Notes under the pieces: model-generated
Seen by the model: only the letters and a program-made list of their open reading frames with translations
What the model was told of the DNA's origin: nothing
The model's database searches: none
Assembly: GCF_004216905.1 (NCBI RefSeq)
Contig: NZ_SGXJ01000002.1
Location: forward strand, 992,001 to 1,056,000
DNA: 64,000 nucleotides
Direction of reading: 5' to 3'
Source: Kribbella sp. VKM Ac-2569
GTDB taxonomy: Bacteria; Actinomycetota; Actinomycetes; Propionibacteriales; Kribbellaceae
Program-made: the position numbers and the translations under genes
In this document: positions 1-7,239 of the stretch, piece after piece
Position numbering within the stretch: position 1 is the first letter of the stretch
How the letters are laid out: each line of letters starts with the position of its first letter

Positions 1-387
1 CCGGCTGATCTCCTCGAAGCCGAAGCCCCGGTACAACCCGATCGCCGATTCGTTGCTCGCAGCAACTTCCAGCAACACCGTCCGCCCGGCGCACCGGTCC
101 AGCGCCGCCGTCAGCAACTGCCCGCCGACCCCGGTACGGCGCTCTGCCGGGGTCACCGCGATCCGCAGCACCTCGACCACATCAAGCGCGACAGGAGGCA
201 GCAGCAGTACGACGTACCCGACGAGCGCACCCTCGTCGGCGACCAGGACCACCCGGTCCTCGCTCAGCCGGTCGAACTCGTCAGCCCAGGCGCCCGTGCT
301 CCAGGCAGCCGACTTGAAGCACAGCTCGTCCAACGCGACCAGCTCAGCCTGATCGTCCGAACGCGCCGCTCTGATGGCAGGTCTCAC
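1..387 (-). CDS. rimI: Ribosomal protein S18-alanine N-acetyltransferase RimI, partial (C-terminus beyond window)
   Basis: GNAT-fold acetyltransferase of the RimI family, which acetylates the N-terminal alanine of ribosomal protein bS18. The 129 visible codons start at a GTG at 387 that overlaps the tsaB stop as GTGA, implying translational coupling. The acetyl-CoA binding segment RRTGVGGQLL is visible, followed by the helix and the NESAIGLYRGFGFEEISR end that is typical of RimI. The reading frame runs off the left edge, so the last few residues are missing. The tsaE-tsaB-rimI order is the usual bacterial t6A cluster, with tsaD expected just outside the window. Confidence 0.9.
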   Translation of the reverse strand, partial: MRPAIRAARSDDQAELVALDELCFKSAAWSTGAWADEFDRLSEDRVVLVADEGALVGYVVLLLPPVALDVVEVLRIAVTPAERRTGVGGQLLTAALDRCAGRTVLLEVAASNESAIGLYRGFGFEEISR

Positions 388-1043
388 AGGACGCTCTTCG
401 GCCCGCTGGACATGGTCACGTCCGGCCGGCGCAGGTACAGCGGATCCGGCGCGACAACCTCAAGTGTCCCGGTCGCCACGCCCGTCGCCAGTACGTCGGC
501 CGACGGGTACTCCGGGACCTCGACAGCGGACACGCCCAGAGCGTCGGCGTACAGGACCGCGCCGCGGCCGATCACGGGCAGCCCGGACAGTACGTGAGCG
601 ACCTCGGCCGGCTTGTCGACCGCAGGTCCCTCGAGCCGTCGACGGCTGCCGTCAGCGGCGGGACCGTCGTACAGCGCCCAGTAGATCTCCTTGCGCCGCG
701 CGTCCGTCGCGACCGCGACGGGCAACGTCAGCGTCGACTGCCGGGCGAGGATGTCGAGGCTGCAGACGCCGGAGACCTCGATCCCCAGCACCTCGCCCAT
801 CGTCCGAGCCGTCACGAGTCCGACCCGCAGTCCGGTGAACGGACCGGGGCCGACGCCGACCGCGATCCCGGTCAGGTCGCGCGGCGTAACCCCTGCTGTC
901 TCCAGCGCAGCTGCGATCGCAGGCGCGAGGAGTTCCCCATGGCGCAACGCGTCGACGGTCGTCGACGAGGCGACGATCTCGCCGGCCGGCGAGGCCAACG
1001 CGACGGTGACAGCGGCACTCGAGGTGTCGAAGGCAAGCAACAT
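384..1043 (-). CDS. tsaB: tRNA t6A37 threonylcarbamoyl complex dimerisation subunit TsaB
   Basis: TsaB is the non-catalytic dimerisation partner of TsaD in making N6-threonylcarbamoyladenosine at position 37 of ANN-decoding tRNAs. The 219-residue product begins MLLAFDTSSAAVTVAL, the ASKHA-fold N-terminus typical of the family, followed by the GVGPGPFTGLRVGL segment. I chose the ATG at 1043 rather than the upstream start at 1148 because family members begin at MLLAFDTS and this ATG lies one base after the upstream tsaE stop. It ends in a GTGA overlap with rimI. Together with the neighbouring tsaE it forms a coupled t6A operon. Confidence 0.93.
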   Translation of the reverse strand: MLLAFDTSSAAVTVALASPAGEIVASSTTVDALRHGELLAPAIAAALETAGVTPRDLTGIAVGVGPGPFTGLRVGLVTARTMGEVLGIEVSGVCSLDILARQSTLTLPVAVATDARRKEIYWALYDGPAADGSRRRLEGPAVDKPAEVAHVLSGLPVIGRGAVLYADALGVSAVEVPEYPSADVLATGVATGTLEVVAPDPLYLRRPDVTMSSGPKSVL

Positions 1044-1044
1044 G

Positions 1045-1971
1045 TCAGTTCTTCTCCAGTACGGACACATGGACGCCGGAGCCGGCCCACCGCGGACCCA
1101 CCGGAGTGATCCGCAGTGACCGCGTCTCGTCGGTGTCGTCGTCGCCACGGGTCACCACGATGTCCAGCCGATCGGGCGCGAGTGCCTCGGCCAGCCCATG
1201 ACCCCATTCGACCACCGTGACCGCGTCCTCCAGGCTCGCGTCCAGGTCGAGATCGTCGAGCTCCGCGAACCCGCCGATCCGGTACGCGTCGACATGCACC
1301 AACGCAGGACCACCGGCCAACGACGGGTGCACCCGCGAGATCACGAACGTCGGCGACGTGATCGCGCCGCGAACCTTCAGTCCGACGCCGAGTCCTTGCG
1401 TGAACGTCGTCTTGCCGGCGCCCAGATCACCGGACAGCACCAGTACGTCGCCCGCACGCAGCTGACCGGCCAACTCCTCGCCGATCGCCTGCATCTCGTC
1501 GGCGGTCGGCACCGTCAACTCGACCGGCATCGCCTTGGCGAAGGTCAGGTTGTGCGCCTGCTGGTCGACGACGGAGTACCCACGCCGCCTCCAGAACTCC
1601 ACGGTGTCCGGCAGCTCGACCCGGGCGATCAGGCTCACCCGGCGGAGCCCCCGGCGTACCGCGACCTCCTCCGCGCAACCGACCATCGCCGAGGCCACGC
1701 CGCGGGCCTGGTACCGGGGGTCGACCGACACGCGGCGCAGGTTCAGGACATCACCGACCTGCTCGAACAGCACCGCCCCGAGCGGAACGCCGTCGCTCAG
1801 GACCAGCAGCCCACCGTGCTCGGCGATCGCCGCCGCTACCGTCGTCGCGTTCTCGGACAATGCCGTCGACGGAGGATCGAGAACTCGCCGCGAGGAGAAG
1901 GCATGGTGGATCACGTTGACGATGTCGTCGACGTGATCCTGGCTGGCGTCGACGACGTGCAAATCAGTCAT
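1045..1971 (-). CDS. tsaE: GNAT acetyltransferase domain fused to t6A ATPase TsaE
   Basis: The 308-residue protein has two domains. Residues about 1-150 are a GNAT acetyltransferase fold with an acetyl-CoA loop, RYQARGVASAM, and a typical WRRRGYSVV end. Residues about 150-308 are TsaE, with Walker A GDLGAGKTTFTQG, the SPTFVISR strand, HVDAYRIGG and VEWGHGL. TsaE is the ATPase that resets the TsaB-TsaD complex in t6A synthesis. Its start codon overlaps the stop of the upstream hydrolase as ATGA. Stand-alone TsaE is about 150 residues, so the N-terminal domain is an addition. The substrate of the GNAT half cannot be read from sequence. RimI, two genes downstream, is itself a GNAT enzyme but is a separate protein. 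Confidence 0.93.
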   Translation of the reverse strand: MTDLHVVDASQDHVDDIVNVIHHAFSSRRVLDPPSTALSENATTVAAAIAEHGGLLVLSDGVPLGAVLFEQVGDVLNLRRVSVDPRYQARGVASAMVGCAEEVAVRRGLRRVSLIARVELPDTVEFWRRRGYSVVDQQAHNLTFAKAMPVELTVPTADEMQAIGEELAGQLRAGDVLVLSGDLGAGKTTFTQGLGVGLKVRGAITSPTFVISRVHPSLAGGPALVHVDAYRIGGFAELDDLDLDASLEDAVTVVEWGHGLAEALAPDRLDIVVTRGDDDTDETRSLRITPVGPRWAGSGVHVSVLEKN

Positions 1972-3089
1972 CAGGAAGGTCCTAGGGATTGTTCGGCTCG
2001 TTCGATCATCCCAAGGAGGGCTGCGGTGAATTCACGGTGGTGCTCGACCAGGCCCAGATGGCCGCAGTTCTGCACCTCGACCAGCTCGGCGCCGGGGACC
2101 CGCCGGACGATCTCCTCGGCGTGTTCGAACGGCGTCAGGTGGTCCTTGTCGCCACCGATCACCACACACTCGACCTTCTGCAACGGCTCCAGGGCGTCGT
2201 ACTTGTCGTGCAGCGCGAAAATCGGGTAGAACTCCGCGATCACCTCGATCGGCGTCGCCGCGATCATCTCGTTGACGAACTCGGTGAACGCCGACGGCAC
2301 CTCGGAACCGAACGAGTACTTCCGGGTCAGCAGGTAGCTGATGTCCGTACCGGCCTTCCGGCTGCGCTCGACGACGTCCGGGATCCGGGCCAGCGCGGCG
2401 ACCGTCGGCGTGGCGAGCGCCCGCGCGAGCATGCCGACCTTGCCGGGGAACACGATCGGCACCTGGTCCAGCCCGCCGGCGCTGGTCGAGCACAGGCCGA
2501 CGCCGATCACCCGGTCGCCGAACAACTCGGGATGCTGCTCGGCCAGGGCCATGATCGTCATGCCGCCCATCGAGTGCCCGATCAGGATGACCGGTCCGGT
2601 CGGCGCGAACCGCTCGACGATCCCGTACAGGTCCTCGCCGAGCTGGTCGATGCTGACGTTCTCCTTCGGGGACCGCCCGGAGCGTCCGTGCGAGCGCTGG
2701 TCGTAGAACACCATCGTGCCGATGCCGGCCAGGTCGCGGCGCTCGAAGTGCCACAGGTCCATGTTCAGCCCGTAGCCGTGGGCGAAGATCACCGTCAGGT
2801 CCTCGGGCGGCACCGGGAGCTTCCGGCCGAGCCTGCGCTTCGGCGGCGGAGCGGGGCGCCGCGAGCGCTTCAGCTCGTCCACCTCGACGTACAGCTCGAC
2901 TCCGTCGTCGGCTGTGAAGATGTACGGCGTACCGCGCAGCGACCCGAACGGCTCGGCCTCCAGTTGCTTGCGCTGACCCGACCGCCGGCCGATCACCTGA
3001 CGCTCGACCGCGACCCCGGCCGCAGCTCCTGCGGCGAGCACTCCGACCGCGGCCCCGATCAGACCAGCAGTCCGCCCTGCTTTGGACAT
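1971..3089 (-). CDS. Alpha/beta-fold hydrolase, membrane-anchored
   Basis: A 372-residue alpha/beta hydrolase. Residues about 8-28 form one hydrophobic helix (AGLIGAAVGVLAAGAAAGVAV), a likely membrane anchor or uncleaved signal. The fold carries the oxyanion segment FAHGYGLNMD, the nucleophile elbow GHSMGG (Ser), a late Asp in GGDKDHLTP and the catalytic His in NCGHLGLVEHH. The gene lies between alr and tsaE and overlaps tsaE by one base, a position where many actinobacteria also carry an alpha/beta hydrolase. The substrate is unknown; the family includes lipases, esterases and haloperoxidase-like enzymes. Downstream of alr the spacing is only 6 bp, so co-transcription is likely. Confidence 0.88.
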   Translation of the reverse strand: MSKAGRTAGLIGAAVGVLAAGAAAGVAVERQVIGRRSGQRKQLEAEPFGSLRGTPYIFTADDGVELYVEVDELKRSRRPAPPPKRRLGRKLPVPPEDLTVIFAHGYGLNMDLWHFERRDLAGIGTMVFYDQRSHGRSGRSPKENVSIDQLGEDLYGIVERFAPTGPVILIGHSMGGMTIMALAEQHPELFGDRVIGVGLCSTSAGGLDQVPIVFPGKVGMLARALATPTVAALARIPDVVERSRKAGTDISYLLTRKYSFGSEVPSAFTEFVNEMIAATPIEVIAEFYPIFALHDKYDALEPLQKVECVVIGGDKDHLTPFEHAEEIVRRVPGAELVEVQNCGHLGLVEHHREFTAALLGMIERAEQSLGPS

Positions 3090-3095
3090 GCCGGT

Positions 3096-4241
3096 CTACC
3101 TTTCGCTGTCGATGTACCTGCGTGGGATCCGGGCGCCCAGGCGAGTGACGATCTCGTAGTTGATGGTCCCGGCCGCGTCGGCCCAGTCGTCCGCGGTCGG
3201 CTCGCCCGACGTACCCGGGCCGAACAGCACGACCTCGTCGCCCGCCGCGGCCTGGTCGTCACCGAGGTCGACGACGCACTGGTCCATGCAGATCCGGCCG
3301 ACGATCGCGCGCCGCGCGCCGTACGCCTGGACCGGTCCGCCGTTCGAGGCGTGCCGCGGCAGCCCGTCGCCGTACCCGAGCGGGATCAGGCCGAGCGTCG
3401 ACGGCCGCGGCGCGGTCCAGGTCAGCCCGTACGAGACGCCCGCGCCGGCCGGCACCCGCTTCACCATCGCCAGCCGCGCCTTCAGCGTCATCGCCGGCCG
3501 CAGCCCGAGCTCGGCCGACGGCAGTGCATGCCCGAACGGCGACAATCCGTACGTCGCGACGCCCGGACGGACCAGGTTGAAATGGGTCTCCGGCAGCGCC
3601 AGCGTGGCACCCGAGTTCGCCAGGTGCTTGAACTCGGCGTCGATCCCGAACGACTCGGCGACCTCGATTGCCTCGGTGAAGGTCGCCAGCTGGGACTCGT
3701 TCACCGGGCTCTTCGGCTCGTCCGAGGACGCCAGATGCGACCAGATGCCCTTGATCTCGATCTGCCCGGTCGCCTGCGCGCGGACAGCTGCGCGGATCAG
3801 CGCCGGCCACTCCTCCGGTACGGCGCCGCCGCGGGACATCCCGGTGTCGATCTTCAGGTGCACCCGCGCCGGGCGGTCCTGCACCCCGGCGACGAGCTCG
3901 TCGATCTCCCAGGGCGCGCCCGCGGACAGATCGATCCCGGCCTCGATCGCGTCGGCCAGCGGCTCGCCCGGCGTGGTCAGCCAGCAGAAGATCGGCCCGG
4001 TGTCACCGGCCTCGCGCAGCGCGAGCGCCTCCTCGAGGACCGCGGCGCCGATCCAGTCCGCACCGGCCTCGCGGGCAGCCCGGGCGACCGGGACCATCCC
4101 GTGCCCGTACCCGTCGGCCTTGACCACAGCCATCAGCTGCGCACCCTCAGCGCGGGCACGCAGCGCGCTCACATTGTGACGGATCGCAGCCAGATCGACC
4201 ACGGCCTCAGCACGGACCGGACGTGACTCAGGAGTAGACAT
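3096..4241 (-). CDS. alr: Alanine racemase
   Basis: PLP-dependent interconversion of L- and D-alanine, supplying D-Ala for peptidoglycan. The 381-residue length is typical. The PLP lysine lies in AVVKADGYGHG near residue 41 and the second catalytic base tyrosine in GAGVSYGLTW. The C-terminal beta domain contains GRICMDQCVVDLG. It begins MSTPESRPVRAEAVVDLAAIRHN at an ATG. It is followed at 6 bp by the hydrolase and tsaE, and preceded by the HAD gene, whose stop codon lies 15 bp upstream. Confidence 0.96.
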   Translation of the reverse strand: MSTPESRPVRAEAVVDLAAIRHNVSALRARAEGAQLMAVVKADGYGHGMVPVARAAREAGADWIGAAVLEEALALREAGDTGPIFCWLTTPGEPLADAIEAGIDLSAGAPWEIDELVAGVQDRPARVHLKIDTGMSRGGAVPEEWPALIRAAVRAQATGQIEIKGIWSHLASSDEPKSPVNESQLATFTEAIEVAESFGIDAEFKHLANSGATLALPETHFNLVRPGVATYGLSPFGHALPSAELGLRPAMTLKARLAMVKRVPAGAGVSYGLTWTAPRPSTLGLIPLGYGDGLPRHASNGGPVQAYGARRAIVGRICMDQCVVDLGDDQAAAGDEVVLFGPGTSGEPTADDWADAAGTINYEIVTRLGARIPRRYIDSER

Positions 4242-4256
4242 GGTCGTTCCAGTGTC

Positions 4257-4898
4257 TCAGGTGGCGTCGATCAGGTCGGCGAGGGCGGTCATGTTGTGGA
4301 AAACCGTGTTCGCATCGGAAAGTTTCGCGGGGTCGGTCATGCCGGCGTACCCGAAGACCTTCATGCCGGCGGCGACCGCTGCGGCGACGCCGAGCGGGCT
4401 GTCCTCGATCACCAGGCAGTCGACCGGTTTCACGCCCATCGAGGCGGCCGCGTGCAGGAAGAGGTCAGGGGCGGGCTTTCCGTGCGCGACGTCCTCGGCG
4501 CTGAAGATCCGGCCCTCGAACCGGGGCAGGAAACCGACCGTGGTCAACGCCGTACGGATCCGTCGATGGGTGCCCGAGGATGCGAGGCAGTACGTGACGC
4601 CGCGCTCGTCCAGGTGGTCGAGGACAGCCTCGACCCCCTCGATCGCCTGCAGGTTCGCGAAGCCCTCGAACAGCCGCTGGTGGTACCGGTCCTCGAGATC
4701 AGCCGGCAACGGCCTGCCGAGCTGAGCCTCCGCCTTCTGGCGCATCGACGCCATGGACCCGCCCATGAAGTCCCGCACCGTCTCCTCGAAGGTGTAGTGC
4801 AGCCCAGCCTCCGTGAGCAGCTCGGCCAAGATCGTGTTGGCCAACCGCTCGGAGTCCACCAGCACACCGTCGTTGTCGAAGATCACAAGTCCAGTCAC
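4257..4898 (-). CDS. HAD-superfamily phosphatase, beta-phosphoglucomutase/GPP-like subfamily IA
   Basis: A 213-residue HAD hydrolase. The nucleophile motif I is FDNDGVLVDSE (Asp, with Asn in place of the first loop Asp-neighbour seen in FDxDG), motif II is ASSGTHR, and motif III/IV are GKPAPDLF and VIEDSPLGV. A four-helix cap follows motif I, as in phosphosugar phosphatases and beta-phosphoglucomutases. I chose GTG 4898 (VTGLVIFDNDG) over ATG 4925 because the latter lies inside a perfect terminator stem-loop at 4913-4941. The substrate is probably a sugar phosphate, by family only. Confidence 0.86.
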   Translation of the reverse strand: MTGLVIFDNDGVLVDSERLANTILAELLTEAGLHYTFEETVRDFMGGSMASMRQKAEAQLGRPLPADLEDRYHQRLFEGFANLQAIEGVEAVLDHLDERGVTYCLASSGTHRRIRTALTTVGFLPRFEGRIFSAEDVAHGKPAPDLFLHAAASMGVKPVDCLVIEDSPLGVAAAVAAGMKVFGYAGMTDPAKLSDANTVFHNMTALADLIDAT

Positions 4899-4912
4899 AC
4901 CGGGAACCCTAA

Positions 4913-4941
4913 GCGGCCACCGCATCGAGTGCGGTGGCCGC
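4913..4941 (-). terminator. Perfect 12-bp stem, 5-nt loop, terminator of the GH12 gene
   Basis: A 12-base arm at 4913-4924 is the exact reverse complement of 4930-4941, separated by the loop TCGAG. It lies 25 bp downstream of the stop of the minus-strand GH12 gene and just before the start of the HAD gene. There is no obvious U tract, as is common in high-GC actinobacteria. Confidence 0.75.
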
Positions 4942-4966
4942 CGGGGTTTGCGAGAGCGAGCTGGGG

Positions 4967-6211
4967 TTAGGACGAGGTGAGCGAGTAGTCGTCCAGCCGG
5001 AAGGTCTGCGGACCGTTCGTGGAGGAGATCTCCACGCCGTACTCGATCGCGCTGACCTTGTCCGTGCCGGACAGCCAGCCCTTCGAGACCAGCCAGTCGA
5101 AGACCGCCTTCAGGTCGACGGTGCTGGCAGCCTTCTGCTGGGTCATCGCGAGCGCGATGTACCGGCTGCCGACGCTGCCGCGCTTCCAGGCGACGTACTG
5201 CGTGCCGCCGATGGTCGCGGTCGCCTTGTCCGCTGCGTCACCAGGCGGCAACGAGCCGGGGTACCGGTAGTTCGTCCAGATCATCAGCTCTTCGTTGCCG
5301 AGCCCGTTCAGCCAGATGTCGTACGACCAGTTGTACTCGCCGGACGACGGCGCGGACTGGGAGTTCGCGTACGTGCTCTTGATGCTGCTGAACGAGCTGA
5401 TGGCCTTGTCGGGGTAGTTCTTCTGGGTGTCCGGGTAGGTCTTGACCGACCCCGGGTTGCTCGCCAGCTCCTTCTGGTCCGAGGTCACGTACCAGCTGTT
5501 GAACCCGCAGGCGTGGATGGTCTGCGGTCCGGCCTCGCCGTCGTTCCACTTGTTGTTGTTGACCAGGTAGCCGCTGGTGTTCCAGGACGCGAAGGCGTCC
5601 GAGGACGACCAGACCGGGCTCTTGCAGGTCCCGGCCGCCGGCGGGGCGGTTGTCGTCGGCGCCGTGGTCGTCGGGGCGGACGTCGGCGGCGTCGTCGTGG
5701 TCGGAGGCTTGGTGCTGGTCGTCGTGCTGGTCGGTGTCGGCGACGGCTTCGGGGTGCTTGTCGTCGGCGCGCTGGTCGGGGCGGTGGTCGGGGCCGGGGT
5801 CGTCGGCTGACCCGCCACGGCGGCGAAGTCGTAGTGGACGGTGTAGGTCACCTTGGTGCCGGCCTGGTACCTCTGGCCGTCGTAGCGGAGCACGCGCAGC
5901 CGGTAACTCTGATCGGTGGTGCGGCGCGGGTCGACCGACACCATCGCGGGTCCGGACGCGGTCGCGGTGATCGCGACCGGCTTCTGTCCGAAGCCGTGCA
6001 GGACGGTGCAGCCGGAATAGGCATCAAGGACGCAGGTCTCCACGCGTCCAACGTTGGGCAGGGCTGTCACCGTGCTGTCCGCGGCGTTCGCGGTCGCGAC
6101 CGGCGAGTCCTTGGACGCGTGTACGACGATCGGTAGGGCTACCAGACCGGCGACAGCGACGAGGGCCGCAGGCAGAATCGCGCGACTCCGGGCAGTTCGG
6201 GTGGGGGGCAT
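4967..6211 (-). CDS. Secreted glycoside hydrolase family 12-type endoglucanase/xyloglucanase
   Basis: A 414-residue exported protein. It has an N-terminal signal (hydrophobic residues about 11-31, charged ARSR before it), an N-terminal beta-rich domain of unknown function (about 55-130), a Pro/Thr linker (about 134-193) and a C-terminal catalytic domain (about 195-414). The last matches the GH12 layout: a VNNNKWN segment near 217, YDIWLNG near 298, NEELMIW with Glu308 as candidate nucleophile, and YGVEISS with Glu394 as candidate acid/base near the FDWLVSKGWLSG helix. GH12 enzymes cut beta-1,4-glucan or xyloglucan. A strong terminator follows. Substrate choice between cellulose and xyloglucan cannot be decided here. 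Confidence 0.78.
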   Translation of the reverse strand: MPPTRTARSRAILPAALVAVAGLVALPIVVHASKDSPVATANAADSTVTALPNVGRVETCVLDAYSGCTVLHGFGQKPVAITATASGPAMVSVDPRRTTDQSYRLRVLRYDGQRYQAGTKVTYTVHYDFAAVAGQPTTPAPTTAPTSAPTTSTPKPSPTPTSTTTSTKPPTTTTPPTSAPTTTAPTTTAPPAAGTCKSPVWSSSDAFASWNTSGYLVNNNKWNDGEAGPQTIHACGFNSWYVTSDQKELASNPGSVKTYPDTQKNYPDKAISSFSSIKSTYANSQSAPSSGEYNWSYDIWLNGLGNEELMIWTNYRYPGSLPPGDAADKATATIGGTQYVAWKRGSVGSRYIALAMTQQKAASTVDLKAVFDWLVSKGWLSGTDKVSAIEYGVEISSTNGPQTFRLDDYSLTSS

Positions 6212-6450
6212 GCGAAAAGTTCCTTAGTGTGCTCGACGGGTCGCACTGCTGCCCCAGAACTCCAGTGCGGCCCTCAACTGATCGATTGGACGGATCCCCA
6301 GAAGGGCCAGTTCGACTGGCCTTGTCGTGCTGTTCGCTCTCGCGTACGGCGGTGACGTTATCGAACCGTGATCAGATCTGCCAACCCCGGGGCCTGAATT
6401 AACGAACCCTTCACCTGCAACGGTAGCAACCCGGGCGGCGTCCTCTGGTT
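6212..6450. promoter_or_regulatory. Divergent intergenic region between GH12 and META-lipoprotein genes
   Basis: 239 bp with no coding potential. It must hold the promoters of both flanking, divergently read genes. A short palindrome (CCAGTTCGACTGG, about 6310-6322) is visible and could be an operator. No recognised regulator motif was found. Confidence 0.35.
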
Positions 6451-7239
6451 GTGAACAAACGGATGATCGCGCTCGCCGCGACGGCTCTACTGGCCCTCAC
6501 TGCCTGCGGCAACGAGTCCGCGGCCCAGCCCGACTCCGGCGCGTCGCTGACCGGGCGGACGTTCCTGTCCACAGCGATCACCGAGAACGGGAAGCCGCGA
6601 CCACTCGCCGCGAAGACGCAGGTCCGGCTGCAGTTCACCACGAACGGCCGGATCTCGTGGAACGCCGGCTGCAACTCGTCGGACACCACGGTGTCGACGT
6701 CCGACGGCCGGCTGAGCCTCGGCAAGGAGATCGCGTCGACGGCGATGGGCTGCATGGGATCTCTGCAGGGTCAGGACGCCTGGATCGCCGGCGTTCTCTC
6801 GGCGAAGCCCACCTGGAAGCTGGACGGCGACAAACTCGTGCTCAGCACCGAGAGCACGACGATCTCGCTGCTCGACAAGGAGACCGCGGAGCCAGATCTC
6901 GCTCTCGACAGCACGAAGTGGAAGCTGACCACGGTCGTCACCGGCGAGTCCGCGTCGCACCAGGCCGGCTTCGAGAAGGTCTGGCTGACACTGAACGGCG
7001 AACGCGTCACCGGGTCGACCGGTTGCAACGAGTTCCAGGGCGTGGTTGCACGCGCCACCGGCAAGGTCACCTTCGGCGAACTGGCCACCACGCGCCGGGC
7101 CTGTGCCGGCGAGGCCGCGACGGTGGAATCCCTTGTTCTGAAGGCATTGAAGGGCGAGCTGACCTACCAGATCGACGGCTCGACGCTACAACTGCGCTCC
7201 GCCGACGGCGGCCTGGACTTCACCGCACCGACTAGGTGA
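6451..7239 (+). CDS. Lipoprotein with two META (HslJ-like) domains
   Basis: 262 residues. The N-terminus MNKRMIALAATALLALTAC has a lipobox (LTAC), predicting a lipid-anchored extracytoplasmic protein. Two META/HslJ-type domains follow: residues about 35-145, ending in a GCMGSLQGQDAW segment, and about 150-258, with GSTGCNEFQG and ATTRRACAG. Paired cysteines in each repeat match the family. HslJ-type proteins are linked to envelope stress and novobiocin resistance in E. coli, but no enzymatic role is known. The start is GTG 6451, or ATG 6463, which keeps the signal peptide. Its stop overlaps the convergent PIG-L gene by 8 bp. Confidence 0.85.
   Translation: MNKRMIALAATALLALTACGNESAAQPDSGASLTGRTFLSTAITENGKPRPLAAKTQVRLQFTTNGRISWNAGCNSSDTTVSTSDGRLSLGKEIASTAMGCMGSLQGQDAWIAGVLSAKPTWKLDGDKLVLSTESTTISLLDKETAEPDLALDSTKWKLTTVVTGESASHQAGFEKVWLTLNGERVTGSTGCNEFQGVVARATGKVTFGELATTRRACAGEAATVESLVLKALKGELTYQIDGSTLQLRSADGGLDFTAPTR

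Noticed and set aside
1989..4226. A 745-codon open frame on the plus strand
   Set aside because: It is the antisense of the hydrolase and alr genes. It is Arg/His-rich with no domain, as expected for a shadow frame in high-GC DNA. The same applies to 10095-12194, 13086-15047 and other long antisense frames.
4899..4925. Upstream ATG for the HAD gene
   Set aside because: It lies inside the perfect GH12 terminator hairpin and would add nine residues before the conserved start.
6212..6226. CGAAAAGTTCC near the GH12 start as a third LacI operator
   Set aside because: It is not palindromic and coincides with the GH12 ribosome-binding region (AGGAACTTTTCGC on the coding strand).
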